The notes below the pieces were generated by a model. The model made no database searches and had not been told where the DNA came from. It was given only the letters and a program-made list of their open reading frames with translations. The position numbers were made by a program, and so were the translations under genes. This document shows, piece by piece, positions 6,545 to 14,548 of a DNA stretch of 20,578 nt. Every line of letters begins with the position of its first letter. Within the stretch, counting starts at the first letter, position 1. Source of the stretch: an uncultured Ruminiclostridium sp. (GTDB taxonomy: Bacteria > Bacillota > Clostridia > Oscillospirales > Acutalibacteraceae); the NCBI GenBank assembly GCA_902490005.1, contig CABUCM010000043.1, forward strand, positions 1 through 20,578. Reading direction: 5' to 3'.

Positions 6545-7918
6545 ATGAAAAAGACATTGTCCGTTTTGTTGGCGCTTTGTATGATCGGCGCCATTGGCGC
6601 TGGGTGCTCTTCTTCCGAAACCTCGTCTTCCTCAGAGGGCGCCCCCGCGTCTTCCGCAAGCGAGGGTTCGCCGGAAGGCGAGAAATCCTTTGAGGGCGTT
6701 ACCCTTCGTTTCGCGCCGGTTTGGGCGGCCGACGCCGAATCCGACCTGGGCCGGGAAATGCTCGCCGCGTTTCAGGAAAAGACAGGCCTCGCCATTGAAT
6801 TGGAAGAGGTTGCCGGCGATGAAATGAAAAACAAGATCGCCGTGGATGTGGCCGCTGGGAACGAGCCCGACGTTTGGCAGTTCTGGCCCGGCGCTACCAG
6901 CCAGGATTTCGCGAAAGCCGGCGTTCTGGCCGATGTGAACGAATACTTTGAAAAAAGCGACGTAATCTCCAGGGATCATTTTAGCGATAGCGTCCTGGCC
7001 CCTTGTACCTTCGACGGAAAGCTTCTGGCGATTCCGAGAATTGGCGCCTCCGCTGTCCTGATGATTAACAAGGATATCTTCCAGCAGTATGGCCAGGAAG
7101 CCCCCACCACCTGGGATGAGCTGATGGAGGTAGGCAAGGTATTCAGAGAGAACGGTGTGACCACCTTAAACGTGGGTTCCAAACTGGGCAACCCCTCTCA
7201 CTTCTTCTACAATGAGATCGTTTGCCAATTCCAATCCGGCGTGGAGGATGTCAATAACCTGATGAGCTATGACACGGCATCCTTTGACACCGAGGCGATG
7301 CGTTACGCCGCCAACCTGATTGAAAAAATGGTAAAAGAGGGCCTGTTCGCTGACGATACCCTGGGTTCTACCGGCGACTGGGATCCTTCCACCGTTTACT
7401 ATGACCAGGGCTATGCCGCCATGTGCTACACCCTTTCCTGGCAGTTCTCTTCTTTCTCTGACGAAACCCTGGCGAAGTCCGAGATCATCGGAATCCCCCA
7501 GATCAAGGAAACCGACCGTGAATCCAACCATATTCAGGGAACCACCAACGACTGCTATGAAATCAGCGCCAAGAGCTGGGGCGACGCTTCCAAGCAGGAC
7601 GCTATCGTTGCCTTGGTGGACTTTCTGGTGTGGGATTATGAAGGCGACTGCGCCAAAGCCGGTTACAATATCACTGTGGACCAAAAACTCAGCGAACAAG
7701 TGGACACCAGCAAATTGTCCACTCCTTTAATGGTAGACGTTCTCCAGTGGAGAGCGGATAACGATATCCAGAGCGACCCGATGATTTGGCAGAGCCTGCC
7801 GAGCTTGGCCACGCAGACCGACTACTGCAACGCCCTGGATGAGCTGTGGGCCGGCACCATTACCGGAGACGAATTCGTCGCCAAGTGCGAAGCTTCCCTG
7901 AGAGAAAACGCAAGCTGA
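6545..7918 (+). CDS. ABC transporter solute-binding lipoprotein (family 1, sugar type)
   Basis: The protein has 457 residues. A signal peptide MKKTLSVLLALCMIGAIGAG ends at C21, the probable lipidated cysteine; the lipobox is unusual (G at -3 rather than L/V/I). A Ser/Glu-rich tether at about 22-52 follows, then a family-1 binding fold: an early LRFAPVW strand, the NKIAVDVAAGNEPDVWQFWP motif typical of MalE/MsmE-like proteins, and PTTWDELMEVGKVF. The start is fixed by AAGGAGGAG before the ATG; a longer in-frame reading from 6422 has no ribosome binding site and would hide the signal peptide. It captures the ligand outside the membrane for the two permeases that follow. The ligand cannot be deduced; the nucleoside-hydrolase-like enzyme in the operon is the only hint. 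Confidence 0.92.
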   Translation: MKKTLSVLLALCMIGAIGAGCSSSETSSSSEGAPASSASEGSPEGEKSFEGVTLRFAPVWAADAESDLGREMLAAFQEKTGLAIELEEVAGDEMKNKIAVDVAAGNEPDVWQFWPGATSQDFAKAGVLADVNEYFEKSDVISRDHFSDSVLAPCTFDGKLLAIPRIGASAVLMINKDIFQQYGQEAPTTWDELMEVGKVFRENGVTTLNVGSKLGNPSHFFYNEIVCQFQSGVEDVNNLMSYDTASFDTEAMRYAANLIEKMVKEGLFADDTLGSTGDWDPSTVYYDQGYAAMCYTLSWQFSSFSDETLAKSEIIGIPQIKETDRESNHIQGTTNDCYEISAKSWGDASKQDAIVALVDFLVWDYEGDCAKAGYNITVDQKLSEQVDTSKLSTPLMVDVLQWRADNDIQSDPMIWQSLPSLATQTDYCNALDELWAGTITGDEFVAKCEASLRENAS

Positions 7919-7982
7919 CTTCAAACCGAATGAACCCCGCGCCTCGAAAACGCGGCATCATTAAGCCTTAGTAGAATTCACT

Positions 7983-8013
7983 GTAAGCGCGGGCGAAATT
8001 CGCCCGCGCTTAC
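7983..8013 (+). other. Strong intercistronic hairpin between binding-protein and permease genes
   Basis: GTAAGCGCGGGCG and its exact complement form a 13-bp stem with an AAATT loop and no T-run after it. In this type of operon such hairpins usually protect the upstream mRNA from 3' decay and let the binding protein be made in excess. A smaller CCGCG/CGCGG stem precedes it near 7937-7954. Confidence 0.75.
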
Positions 8014-8043
8014 TAAAAACTGTTGCTTGAGGAGTTTTGCGTT

Positions 8044-8922
8044 ATGTATGTGCTTCGGAAGAAAAAATGGCTTCTTCTTTTGGTATTTGTTTTACCCGCT
8101 TTTTTGCTCTACACCTATTTTATCATTTATTCGATTATCAACACCGGCTATTATTCCCTGACCAAATGGAACGCGATTTCCGACCCTATTTTCGTGGGCT
8201 TTAAGTATTATCAAGATTTTTTTCATGACGCGGATTTCCTGATGGTACTAAAAAATTCTTTACTGAATGTGGTCATTTCCCTGGTAATTCAGATTCCCCT
8301 GGGGCTGATCGGCGCCTACCTGATCTACCGCACCAAGCGGTTCTACCGGCTTTACCGTTTTTGCGTGTTTATCCCGGTGGTACTGTCCGCTTCCGCCATC
8401 GCCCTGTTATTCACTTTGATTTTCAACGCAGAATTCGGCCCGGTCAACACTGTTTTAAGGGCTGTCGGCCTGGACAGCTGGACCCACAGCTGGCTTTCCG
8501 ATTCCAGCGTGGTCTATTATGTAGTGATGACCCCGATGACGTATCAATACATAGGGCTTTATGTGATTATCGAGCTTTCCGGCATGCAGGCCATTTCAGA
8601 TGACATCATTGAAAGCGCCACCATTGACGGCGCCAACTCATTCCGCATTTTCTGGAATATCGTGGTCCCCATGCAAAAGGCCATTACGGAAATGTGCGTT
8701 ATTCTGATTATCGCCGGATGTTTTAAAGCTTTTGAGCACTCCTATATTATGACCTGGGGCGGCCCCGGCTACGCCTCCTCGTTCCTGGGGGTTTATATGT
8801 ATACGGAAACCTTCGTCAAAGGAAACTATGGAAAGGGGAGCGCCGTCTCCATCGTCATACTGGTGGGGACCCTGCTGTGCACCCTGATCTTCCAGGCGCT
8901 GAACAGAAGAAAAGAAGTATAG
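8044..8922 (+). CDS. ABC transporter permease, MalF/UgpA-like (CUT1 family)
   Basis: The protein has 292 residues with about six hydrophobic helices, the first at about residues 11-32 (LLLLVFVLPAFLLYTYFIIY). The cytoplasmic EAA loop that docks the ATPase is at about 186-208 (IIESATIDGANSFRIFWNIV), followed by VPM. The start is chosen at the ATG nine bases after TTGAGGAG; a TTG 21 bases upstream would place the ribosome binding site inside the gene. It forms the channel with the next permease. The hairpin-containing gap of 125 bases separates it from the binding-protein gene. No ATPase gene accompanies it. Confidence 0.92.
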   Translation: MYVLRKKKWLLLLVFVLPAFLLYTYFIIYSIINTGYYSLTKWNAISDPIFVGFKYYQDFFHDADFLMVLKNSLLNVVISLVIQIPLGLIGAYLIYRTKRFYRLYRFCVFIPVVLSASAIALLFTLIFNAEFGPVNTVLRAVGLDSWTHSWLSDSSVVYYVVMTPMTYQYIGLYVIIELSGMQAISDDIIESATIDGANSFRIFWNIVVPMQKAITEMCVILIIAGCFKAFEHSYIMTWGGPGYASSFLGVYMYTETFVKGNYGKGSAVSIVILVGTLLCTLIFQALNRRKEV

Positions 8923-8933
8923 GAGGAATGGGT

Positions 8934-9776
8934 ATGAAAAAACGCAAAGGAAAATATACCGCCGGAAAGGTGCTGCGCCACGTGGTGCTGATCCTCTGGT
9001 GCGCCACCACGGCTTTCCCCATTCTTTGGACGCTGATGGTATCCTTTAAGGATAACCGCCAGATTTTCACAGCGCCGTTTGCCTGGCCGGATCCGGTAAT
9101 CAGCTCCAACTTTTTGAATATCTTTGAAAAGCTGAACATTCCCAGGGGCTTTCTCAACAGTGTGATCTACAGTTTTTTTACCGTGGCCATTGTGTGCATT
9201 CTGTCCGCCATGGTGGGCTTTTACCTGTCTAAGTGCGTCCGGCGTAAGGGCGGGCTGCTTTATACCTACTTCATTTTGGGCATGATGATTCCCGTACAGG
9301 CCATTGCCATTCCCACGTTCATTCATATTAAAAACTTTAACCTGATCAACACCAGCCCCGGCATTATCCTGACTTATGTGGTAATCGAACTGGCTTTCGC
9401 TATTTTCATCATGACCGGTTTTATTGGCCGCAGCGTGCCTGATTCCATTATCGAGGCGGCTTCCATCGACGGCTGCACCACGTTCGGCGTTTTTGTGCGC
9501 ATGGTGCTCCCGCTAGCAAAGTCCGGCATCGCCACGGTAGGAACTTTTGTGTTCCTCCATGTTTGGAACGAGTTCTTCTTTGCGCTGATTCTTCTGGCAA
9601 AGCCGGAGCTCACCAGCTTGAACCTGACCACCTATAAGCTGCGGGGACAATATTCCAGCGATTATGGCCTTTTAGCCGCCGGCGTTGTGGTTCTGGCGAT
9701 TCCCGCCCTGATTATCTACGCCCTGTTCCAGGAGCAGGTGGTAAAGGGCCTCACCGCAGGGGCTGTCAAAGAATAA
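8934..9776 (+). CDS. ABC transporter permease, MalG/UgpE-like (CUT1 family)
   Basis: The protein has 280 residues. A basic N terminus MKKRKGKYTAGK is followed by six predicted membrane helices, the first at about 15-35 (VVLILWCATTAFPILWTLMV). The EAA loop is at about 171-193 (IIEAASIDGCTTFGVFVRMV). The C terminus has the family signature VVKGLTAGAVKE. The start is fixed by AGGAGG seven bases before the ATG; that motif overlaps the stop codon of the previous gene, so the two permeases are translated as a unit. It is the second half of the importer channel. Confidence 0.93.
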   Translation: MKKRKGKYTAGKVLRHVVLILWCATTAFPILWTLMVSFKDNRQIFTAPFAWPDPVISSNFLNIFEKLNIPRGFLNSVIYSFFTVAIVCILSAMVGFYLSKCVRRKGGLLYTYFILGMMIPVQAIAIPTFIHIKNFNLINTSPGIILTYVVIELAFAIFIMTGFIGRSVPDSIIEAASIDGCTTFGVFVRMVLPLAKSGIATVGTFVFLHVWNEFFFALILLAKPELTSLNLTTYKLRGQYSSDYGLLAAGVVVLAIPALIIYALFQEQVVKGLTAGAVKE

Positions 9777-9788
9777 GGAGGGTTTTCA

Positions 9789-10715
9789 ATGATTACGTTC
9801 CCTAAATTAACCGATTGGGAAATTTTACAAAAAACCCAGGTCCCGGCAGAAGGCAAACTGAATGTTTTTCTGGACACCGACACCTATAATGAAATCGACG
9901 ACCAATTCGCCATTCTTTACGCCATGCTGTCTCCGGAAAGAATTTGCTTAAAGGGGATCAACGCGGCCCTGTTCTTCAACAGCCGCAGCGACGGTCCCGC
10001 GGATGGTATGGAAAAAAGCTATCAGGAGATCCTGAAAATCATGAAATTCCTGGGCAAAGACCCCATGGGCTTTGTCTTCCGGGGCTGCACACAGCCTTTG
10101 GCGGACAGAAACACTCCCCGGGAAAGCGAGGCCTGCGACGCCATCATCGCCGAGGCGATGAAAACGCCGGAGGGCCAGCAGCTTTATGTGGCAGGAATCG
10201 GCGCCTGCACCAACATTGCCAGCGCCATTATGAAAGCGCCCGAAATCATCCGCCGGATTACGGTGGTGTGGCTGGGGGGAAACACCTTCGACTGGCCCGA
10301 AAGCGCGGAATTTAATTTGTCTCAGGACATTTTGGCCGGGAGCGTGCTGTTCCAAAGCGGCGTGCCGCTGATCCAGGTCCCCGCGTTCGGCGTAACAGGC
10401 TTTTTGACCACCACCGTGCCGGAGCTGGAGGCCTGCCTGGGCGGCGTCAATCCTATCTGCGATTATCTGGTGGAAAATGTGAAATCTTATTCAGACGACC
10501 ATTTCGCCTGGTCCAAGGCCATTTGGGATGTGGGCGCCATCGGCTATTTGGTGAATCCCGCTTGGGCGGAAAGCAAAACCTGCCCCGCCCCCTTGATCTC
10601 TGAAACGGGCCGGTATTCTTTTGACCCGAGACGGCACCTGATGCGCAGCCTTCTCTGCATGGACCGGGACGCGATTTTCAAGGATATGTTCCAAAAGCTT
10701 CGGGAATACAAATAA
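9789..10715 (+). CDS. Nucleoside-hydrolase-superfamily protein with variant DxD-x5-DD motif
   Basis: The protein has 308 residues, the usual family length. Inosine-uridine-preferring nucleoside hydrolases cut the N-glycosidic bond of ribonucleosides using a calcium-bound water held by an N-terminal D-x-D-x3-DD. Here the motif is LDTDTYNEIDDQFA (D29, D31, D37, D38), with two extra residues between the aspartate pairs. The late catalytic aspartate, normally in HDP, is probably D247 in AIWDVGAIGYLV. A glycine-rich IGACTNIASAI strand fits the family fold. The start is supported by AAGGAGGG. It follows the permease gene by 12 bases as the last gene of the importer operon and has no signal peptide, so it should act on the imported compound in the cytoplasm. 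The exact substrate is open: a nucleoside, or another N-riboside-like glycoside. Confidence 0.85.
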   Translation: MITFPKLTDWEILQKTQVPAEGKLNVFLDTDTYNEIDDQFAILYAMLSPERICLKGINAALFFNSRSDGPADGMEKSYQEILKIMKFLGKDPMGFVFRGCTQPLADRNTPRESEACDAIIAEAMKTPEGQQLYVAGIGACTNIASAIMKAPEIIRRITVVWLGGNTFDWPESAEFNLSQDILAGSVLFQSGVPLIQVPAFGVTGFLTTTVPELEACLGGVNPICDYLVENVKSYSDDHFAWSKAIWDVGAIGYLVNPAWAESKTCPAPLISETGRYSFDPRRHLMRSLLCMDRDAIFKDMFQKLREYK

Positions 10716-10718
10716 AAC

Positions 10719-10775
10719 AAAACACCTATTGTCCTCCGAGCCTTTACGCTCTGGAAAACAATAGGTGTTTTTCTT
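10719..10775. terminator. Bidirectional rho-independent terminator
   Basis: AAAACACCTATTGT (10719-10732) pairs perfectly with its complement at 10758-10771. The loop contains a second small stem GAGC/GCTC, and there are A/T runs on both sides. It serves the convergent nucleoside-hydrolase and DUF4317 genes. Confidence 0.92.
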
Positions 10776-10799
10776 TGGCCTGAAAAACGCCTGGCGGAA

Positions 10800-11933
10800 T
10801 CAATCCGCCTTGATATGGATATCCACACCGTTGACCTCTACGCCGCCTTCCGCCCGGATGAGGATATACTTGGAACCGTTGATGATCCTGGTTTCGATGA
10901 GATCGCCCCGCTCGGGGTTCACCTGAATGGTCACATCCGGCGTTTTAACCTGAAGCTTGTGATCCACCAGGTTCCGGGGACTGATCTCCGTATCGGCGCC
11001 AAACGCCTCGTCATATTTTCCCTCGAACGCCTCTAGCCGGGGTTCGGGCACGCCGCAGTCCTCCAGCACGTTTTTTACCGCCGTTTTTGTCAGGGACAGC
11101 GGCTCTTCCTCCCCGCTGTCCTTATGGGCCTGGATCAGCTCCTGCAAGTGCTCCTGAACGGATTGCACCACGTCAAGGCTGCAGTCTTCTTCCAGGGTAT
11201 CCCCCAAGATCGCGTCAAAAGCCTCCCGCTGCTCCGCCGCGGGCATGGGCAGCTGGCAGCGGAACACGGCGTCCGCCAGCTCCCCGTGGTTTTCGGCGGG
11301 ATTCCGGGAATAGTATAACGCGTGATACAGATTGGTAGCCCGGCCGTCAAAAGCGGGAAACAGGAATCCTGCCTCCGGCGGGGAAATCACCCAGTCCGCC
11401 TTGCGGTTGTGAAGCAGATTGTCCTGGGCAAAATAGCTCAGGGCGGGCTTTGTCATTTTCACCGGGCAGATACTGCACACAACATAAGAATATACCTCGC
11501 TGGATGCATCCATCTGGGTTTCCCCATCCTTGGAACGGTAGGGGACATCGTAGGTATCAAAGGCCAGCAGGATCATATAGTTTCCTTCCATCACCAAGGC
11601 CTGCGCTACCTTTTGGTAAAACGCCTGCAGCGCCTCACCGTCGTTTAAGGAGGAATTCCGCAGGGCCATCAGCAGCCTGTGCTCGTCGCTGTCCGCCACC
11701 TGCTGGGTGGAAAAAGCGACGTCCATGAGATTTTTCCCCAACACGCCGGAAAGGGTCCTTTTCAGGCAAGACAGGATCTGTTCGGCCTCCTCCTGCTCCG
11801 TGATGGCCAGCGATTGGCTGAATTGGGAAATAATCTCCCGGTTTTCGTTCACATAACAGCCCCGTATGTAGGTAATATTGCTTTTCTCCGGCCGGAACCG
11901 GCGGCGGATTTCTCCAACCTCTTTTTCATTCAC
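10800..11933 (-). CDS. DUF4317 family protein
   Basis: The protein has about 378 residues when started at the GTG of VNEKEVGEIRRRFRPEKSNI. The opening (N-E/K-K-E-x-x-E-I-R-R-x-F, then ITYIRGCYVNENREI) and TLSGVLGKNLMDVAF match what I know of the DUF4317 family, which is common in clostridia and uncharacterised. No catalytic motif, signal peptide or membrane helix is visible; several Asp/Glu-rich stretches occur and the last 60 residues form a beta-rich end. AGAGGT precedes the GTG by about ten bases. The same frame stays open for another 54 codons upstream, to 12095, but that part has unusual composition and no good ribosome binding site. It is a monocistronic gene. Cellular role unknown. Confidence 0.82.
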   Translation of the reverse strand: MNEKEVGEIRRRFRPEKSNITYIRGCYVNENREIISQFSQSLAITEQEEAEQILSCLKRTLSGVLGKNLMDVAFSTQQVADSDEHRLLMALRNSSLNDGEALQAFYQKVAQALVMEGNYMILLAFDTYDVPYRSKDGETQMDASSEVYSYVVCSICPVKMTKPALSYFAQDNLLHNRKADWVISPPEAGFLFPAFDGRATNLYHALYYSRNPAENHGELADAVFRCQLPMPAAEQREAFDAILGDTLEEDCSLDVVQSVQEHLQELIQAHKDSGEEEPLSLTKTAVKNVLEDCGVPEPRLEAFEGKYDEAFGADTEISPRNLVDHKLQVKTPDVTIQVNPERGDLIETRIINGSKYILIRAEGGVEVNGVDIHIKAD

Positions 11934-11959
11934 AGCGACCCAACCTCTTTCTGTCGATA

Positions 11960-11987
11960 ATTTTATTATGGAAGGGGCCTGTCCCAA
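11960..11987 (-). promoter_or_regulatory. Weak candidate promoter of the DUF4317 gene
   Basis: On the minus strand TTGGGA (11982-11987), 16 bases and TAAAAT (11960-11965). GGGGCC/GGCCCC (11974-11979 and 11992-11997) flanks the -35 box as an inverted repeat. If this is real, the mRNA starts after the upstream open stretch and confirms the GTG start. Confidence 0.35.
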
Positions 11988-12286
11988 AAGCGGCCCCACC
12001 GAATTTGTATGATAGCATAAAAAGAAGGTCGGCACAGCCTGCGCCTTCCATGAAAAACGCCGGCCGTTTTCCCACATGGTCAAATGCCCTCTCATCCATC
12101 GGCGCCAGGTTATTATAACACACTATTCCCCTCGGTTCCAAGGGGATTTTGCAGGAAAAGCCCCTTTTCTTAAACGCCCAGCCTCTTCCTTTTTACATGA
12201 ATACCGATGAAATGCCTCGGCGTTTTTGGGGGATTGATTACGTGTTCCCTTTGCGCCGCCGGCCGCGGCCGTCCCTTGGAGCAATC

Positions 12287-12337
12287 AAAAAGAGGCTTGC
12301 CGGGGGAGAACGCCACGCTCCCGGCAAGCCTCTTTTT
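12287..12337. terminator. Terminator of the YeiH-type gene (bidirectional)
   Basis: A perfect 18-bp stem (12287-12304 with 12320-12337; one arm reads AAAAAGAGGCTTGCCGGG) has a 15-base loop and five Ts at the end when read on the minus strand. Confidence 0.93.
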
Positions 12338-12349
12338 CACCAAATTGTC

Positions 12350-13360
12350 TTACCAAATCTTCAGTACGATCTGCATTCCCAGGCTGACCGCCGCAATGGC
12401 CACCCAGCAGCACAGTCCTGTTAAAATGGGTTTGCCTCCGCTTTTTACCAGCTTGACGATATTGGTGTTCAGCCCGATGGCGCCCATCGCCATCACGATC
12501 AAAAATTTACTCAGTTCCTTTAACGGATGGGTGATCTCCGCCGGAAGCTGGAACACGGTGGTGACCACCGAGGCCAGCACAAAGAAAAGCACGAAAAAGG
12601 GGAAAACCTTTTTGAAATTGATTTTCACGCCGCCCTGGCTTTTGGCCTGGCGGGTGCGGACAAAGGCCAGCACCAGTGTGATGGGGATAATGGCCAGGGT
12701 GCGGGTCAGCTTTACGATGGTAGCGGTATCCAGCGTGTTGGAGCCATGGATGCCATCCCACGCGGTGGCCGCCGCCGTAACAGAGGAGGTATCGTTGATG
12801 GCGGTTCCGGCAAACAGGCCGAACCCCTGGTTGGACAGGCCCAGCAGGCCGCCCAGAGTTGGAAAAACCAGCGCGGCGATAATATTGAACAGAAAAATCA
12901 CTGAGATAGACTGGGCCACCTCCTCGTCATCCGCGTCGATGACAGGCGCGGTGGCGGCGATAGCGGACCCGCCGCAAATAGAGGAGCCCACGCCGATGAG
13001 GATCGCGCTGTTTTTTTGCAGCCGAAGCGCCTTATACATGACGAAGGCCACCACCAAGGAAATGGTGATGGTGGACAAGATAATGGGCAGGGACTGTTTT
13101 CCCTGGATCAGAATCTCGGATAGATTCATACCAAAGCCCAAAAGCACCACCGCGTATTGCAGAATCTTTTTTGAGGTAAAAGTAACGCCGCCGCTGCACC
13201 AATCCTTCTTTTTGAGGAACAGCGCCAGCACCATGCCAATGAGAATCGCGAACACCGGGCCGCCTACCACGGGAAGCCAGTTTCCCAGCAGCCACGCCGG
13301 CACGGCGATGCCGAGGCACAATAAAATTCCCGGACCATACTTTTTTACAATCGCCATCAT
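12350..13360 (-). CDS. YeiH-family putative sulfate exporter (UPF0324) membrane protein
   Basis: The protein has 336 residues with about ten hydrophobic helices. Recognised features are GPGILLCLGIAVPAWLLGN near the start, KILQYAVVLLGFGMNL, the family-typical IGVGSSICGGSAIAATAPVI at mid-length, and GLFAGTAINDTSSVTAAA. These match the YeiH/UPF0324 family, annotated elsewhere as a putative sulfate exporter, though transport has little direct proof. The start is at the first of two adjacent ATGs, eight bases after AGAAAGG; an upstream TTG lacks support. It is divergent from a LysR-type regulator, the common arrangement for this family. Confidence 0.9.
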   Translation of the reverse strand: MMAIVKKYGPGILLCLGIAVPAWLLGNWLPVVGGPVFAILIGMVLALFLKKKDWCSGGVTFTSKKILQYAVVLLGFGMNLSEILIQGKQSLPIILSTITISLVVAFVMYKALRLQKNSAILIGVGSSICGGSAIAATAPVIDADDEEVAQSISVIFLFNIIAALVFPTLGGLLGLSNQGFGLFAGTAINDTSSVTAAATAWDGIHGSNTLDTATIVKLTRTLAIIPITLVLAFVRTRQAKSQGGVKINFKKVFPFFVLFFVLASVVTTVFQLPAEITHPLKELSKFLIVMAMGAIGLNTNIVKLVKSGGKPILTGLCCWVAIAAVSLGMQIVLKIW

Positions 13361-13404
13361 TATCAAAGCCTTTCTGAAAAGTCTTTTTGCAGGAATCAAG
13401 GAGT

Positions 13405-13433
13405 ATTATAACAGATATTTCCTATTAGTTAAA
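13405..13433 (-). promoter_or_regulatory. Promoter of the YeiH-type gene
   Basis: On the minus strand an extended -10 (TGTTATAAT, with TATAAT at 13405-13410) lies 17 bases from a weak TTTAAC (13428-13433). Confidence 0.6.
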
Positions 13434-13445
13434 ATTATTATTATT

Positions 13446-13461
13446 TATTTATTGATAAATA
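13446..13461. promoter_or_regulatory. Candidate LysR-type operator
   Basis: TATTTAT-TG-ATAAATA is a perfect 7-2-7 inverted repeat in the 131-base divergent region and fits the loose T-N11-A rule for LysR-type boxes. A TATAAT for the regulator gene (13467-13472) starts six bases beyond it. The surroundings are very AT-rich, so chance is possible. Confidence 0.45.
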
Positions 13462-13491
13462 TATATTATAATAATTGTGAGGTGAAACCCT

Positions 13492-14391
13492 ATGCTTGAT
13501 TTTCGGATAGAGACCTTTCTGACGGTTTGTGAAACCATGAATTTTACCAAAGCGGCCGAACAGCTGCACATTACCCAGCCAGCCGTATCCCATCACATCA
13601 GGGCCCTGGAGGAGGAATACGCCGCTTCCCTGTTTTCCTATCAGGGAAAACGGCTGCGGCTTACCGACGCGGGAAATACCCTGCGGGAAACGGCGCTTAC
13701 CATGCGCCACGATATCAGCCTGCTGAAAAAGCAGATCCGTTCCCTAAACAGCGGAGAAAATTCCCTAAGGTTTGGAGCGACCCTCACCGTGGGGGAGTTT
13801 ACCATGCCCCCCATTCTAGCCGCTTATTTGAAGCGGCATCCGGAGGCGCAGATTTCCATGCAGGTGGCCGATACCAAGCAGCTATTAGAGCAGCTGGACG
13901 CCGGCGTCATCGATTTCGCCATTATTGAGGGCTCCTTTCCCCAGGCTGTTTATGATTCCCTGCTGTTCCGGAAGGAACGGTTCATTTCGGTCTGCGGCCG
14001 GGAGTACGCTTTCCACCAGCCTATCCGCCATATCAGCGACCTTTTACGGGAACGGCTGCTGGTCAGGGAGCAGGGCTCCGGCTCCCGCCATATTTTAGAA
14101 ACCTACCTGGAGAGCCGGAACCTGATGCTGGCGGATTTCCCTTTCCAGGCTGAGGTAAGCAATATCGCCGCCTTGAAATCGCTGACCGCGGCGGGCTGCG
14201 GCGTGACCTTCCTTTACGAGGTCGCCGTCCGCCAGGAGCTCCAATCCGGTGACCTGCGGGAAATCCCTTTGAAAGACTTTTCCATTGAGCACGATTTTTC
14301 CTTTGTTTGGCGAAAGAACAGCCTGTTTTCAGACCGCTACCGGGGTATTTACCAATTCCTAAAAGATGAAATGAGCGAAAACGGAACCTAA
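13492..14391 (+). CDS. LysR-family transcriptional regulator
   Basis: The protein has 299 residues. A winged helix-turn-helix lies at about residues 1-60 (MNFTKAAEQLHITQPAVSHH followed by IRALEEEYAASLFSYQGKRL), a linker helix follows, and a periplasmic-binding-protein-like effector domain runs from about 85 to 295 (LRFGATLTVGEFTMPPILAA; DFAIIEGSF). The opening LDFRIETFLTVCETMNFTKA is the standard LTTR start, so the ATG with AGGTG upstream is right. It is divergent from the YeiH-type gene and is its likely regulator; such pairs, as with YeiE/YeiH, are a known arrangement. The inducer is unknown. Confidence 0.92.
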   Translation: MLDFRIETFLTVCETMNFTKAAEQLHITQPAVSHHIRALEEEYAASLFSYQGKRLRLTDAGNTLRETALTMRHDISLLKKQIRSLNSGENSLRFGATLTVGEFTMPPILAAYLKRHPEAQISMQVADTKQLLEQLDAGVIDFAIIEGSFPQAVYDSLLFRKERFISVCGREYAFHQPIRHISDLLRERLLVREQGSGSRHILETYLESRNLMLADFPFQAEVSNIAALKSLTAAGCGVTFLYEVAVRQELQSGDLREIPLKDFSIEHDFSFVWRKNSLFSDRYRGIYQFLKDEMSENGT

Positions 14392-14453
14392 CCGGCGGCT
14401 TTCCTTCCGTTTTATCGCCGCCGTAAAAATAATAGCGAAATCGATGACGCCGG

Positions 14454-14483
14454 CGGCTCCGCGTGTGCTTACACGCGGAGCCG
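14454..14483. terminator. GC-rich hairpin between convergent genes
   Basis: CGGCTCCGCGTGT and ACACGCGGAGCCG form a perfect 13-bp stem with a GCTT loop. No clean T-run follows on either strand. It lies between the LysR-type and FAD-oxidoreductase genes and probably ends both transcripts or protects their 3' ends. A weaker GGCGGC/GCCGCC pair lies near 14393-14421. Confidence 0.6.
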
Positions 14484-14548
14484 GTAACCTTCTATTATCA
14501 TAGGCAATTAACAAAAGCTATATCACAAATAATCCTTGCCCGGCGGTT

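Larger units (their letters stand above)
11934..12349. other. Gene-poor spacer between the DUF4317 and YeiH-type genes
   Basis: About 416 bases hold no gene I can support. They contain the candidate DUF4317 promoter, a hairpin at 12140-12166 (AAGGGG-A-TTTT against AAAA-G-CCCCTT, then TTCTT) that looks like a weak + strand terminator with no gene feeding it, a GC-rich stretch near 12255-12275, and the strong terminator of the YeiH-type gene. Confidence 0.5.

Noticed and set aside
12517..12526. A fifth CCTTTAACGG identical to one of the XRE operators
   Set aside because: It lies inside the YeiH-type coding region with no promoter and no second copy nearby; most likely chance.
12207..13499. Long plus-strand open frame opposite the YeiH-type gene
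   Set aside because: It is the shadow of a well-recognised membrane protein on the other strand, and its translation resembles no protein family.
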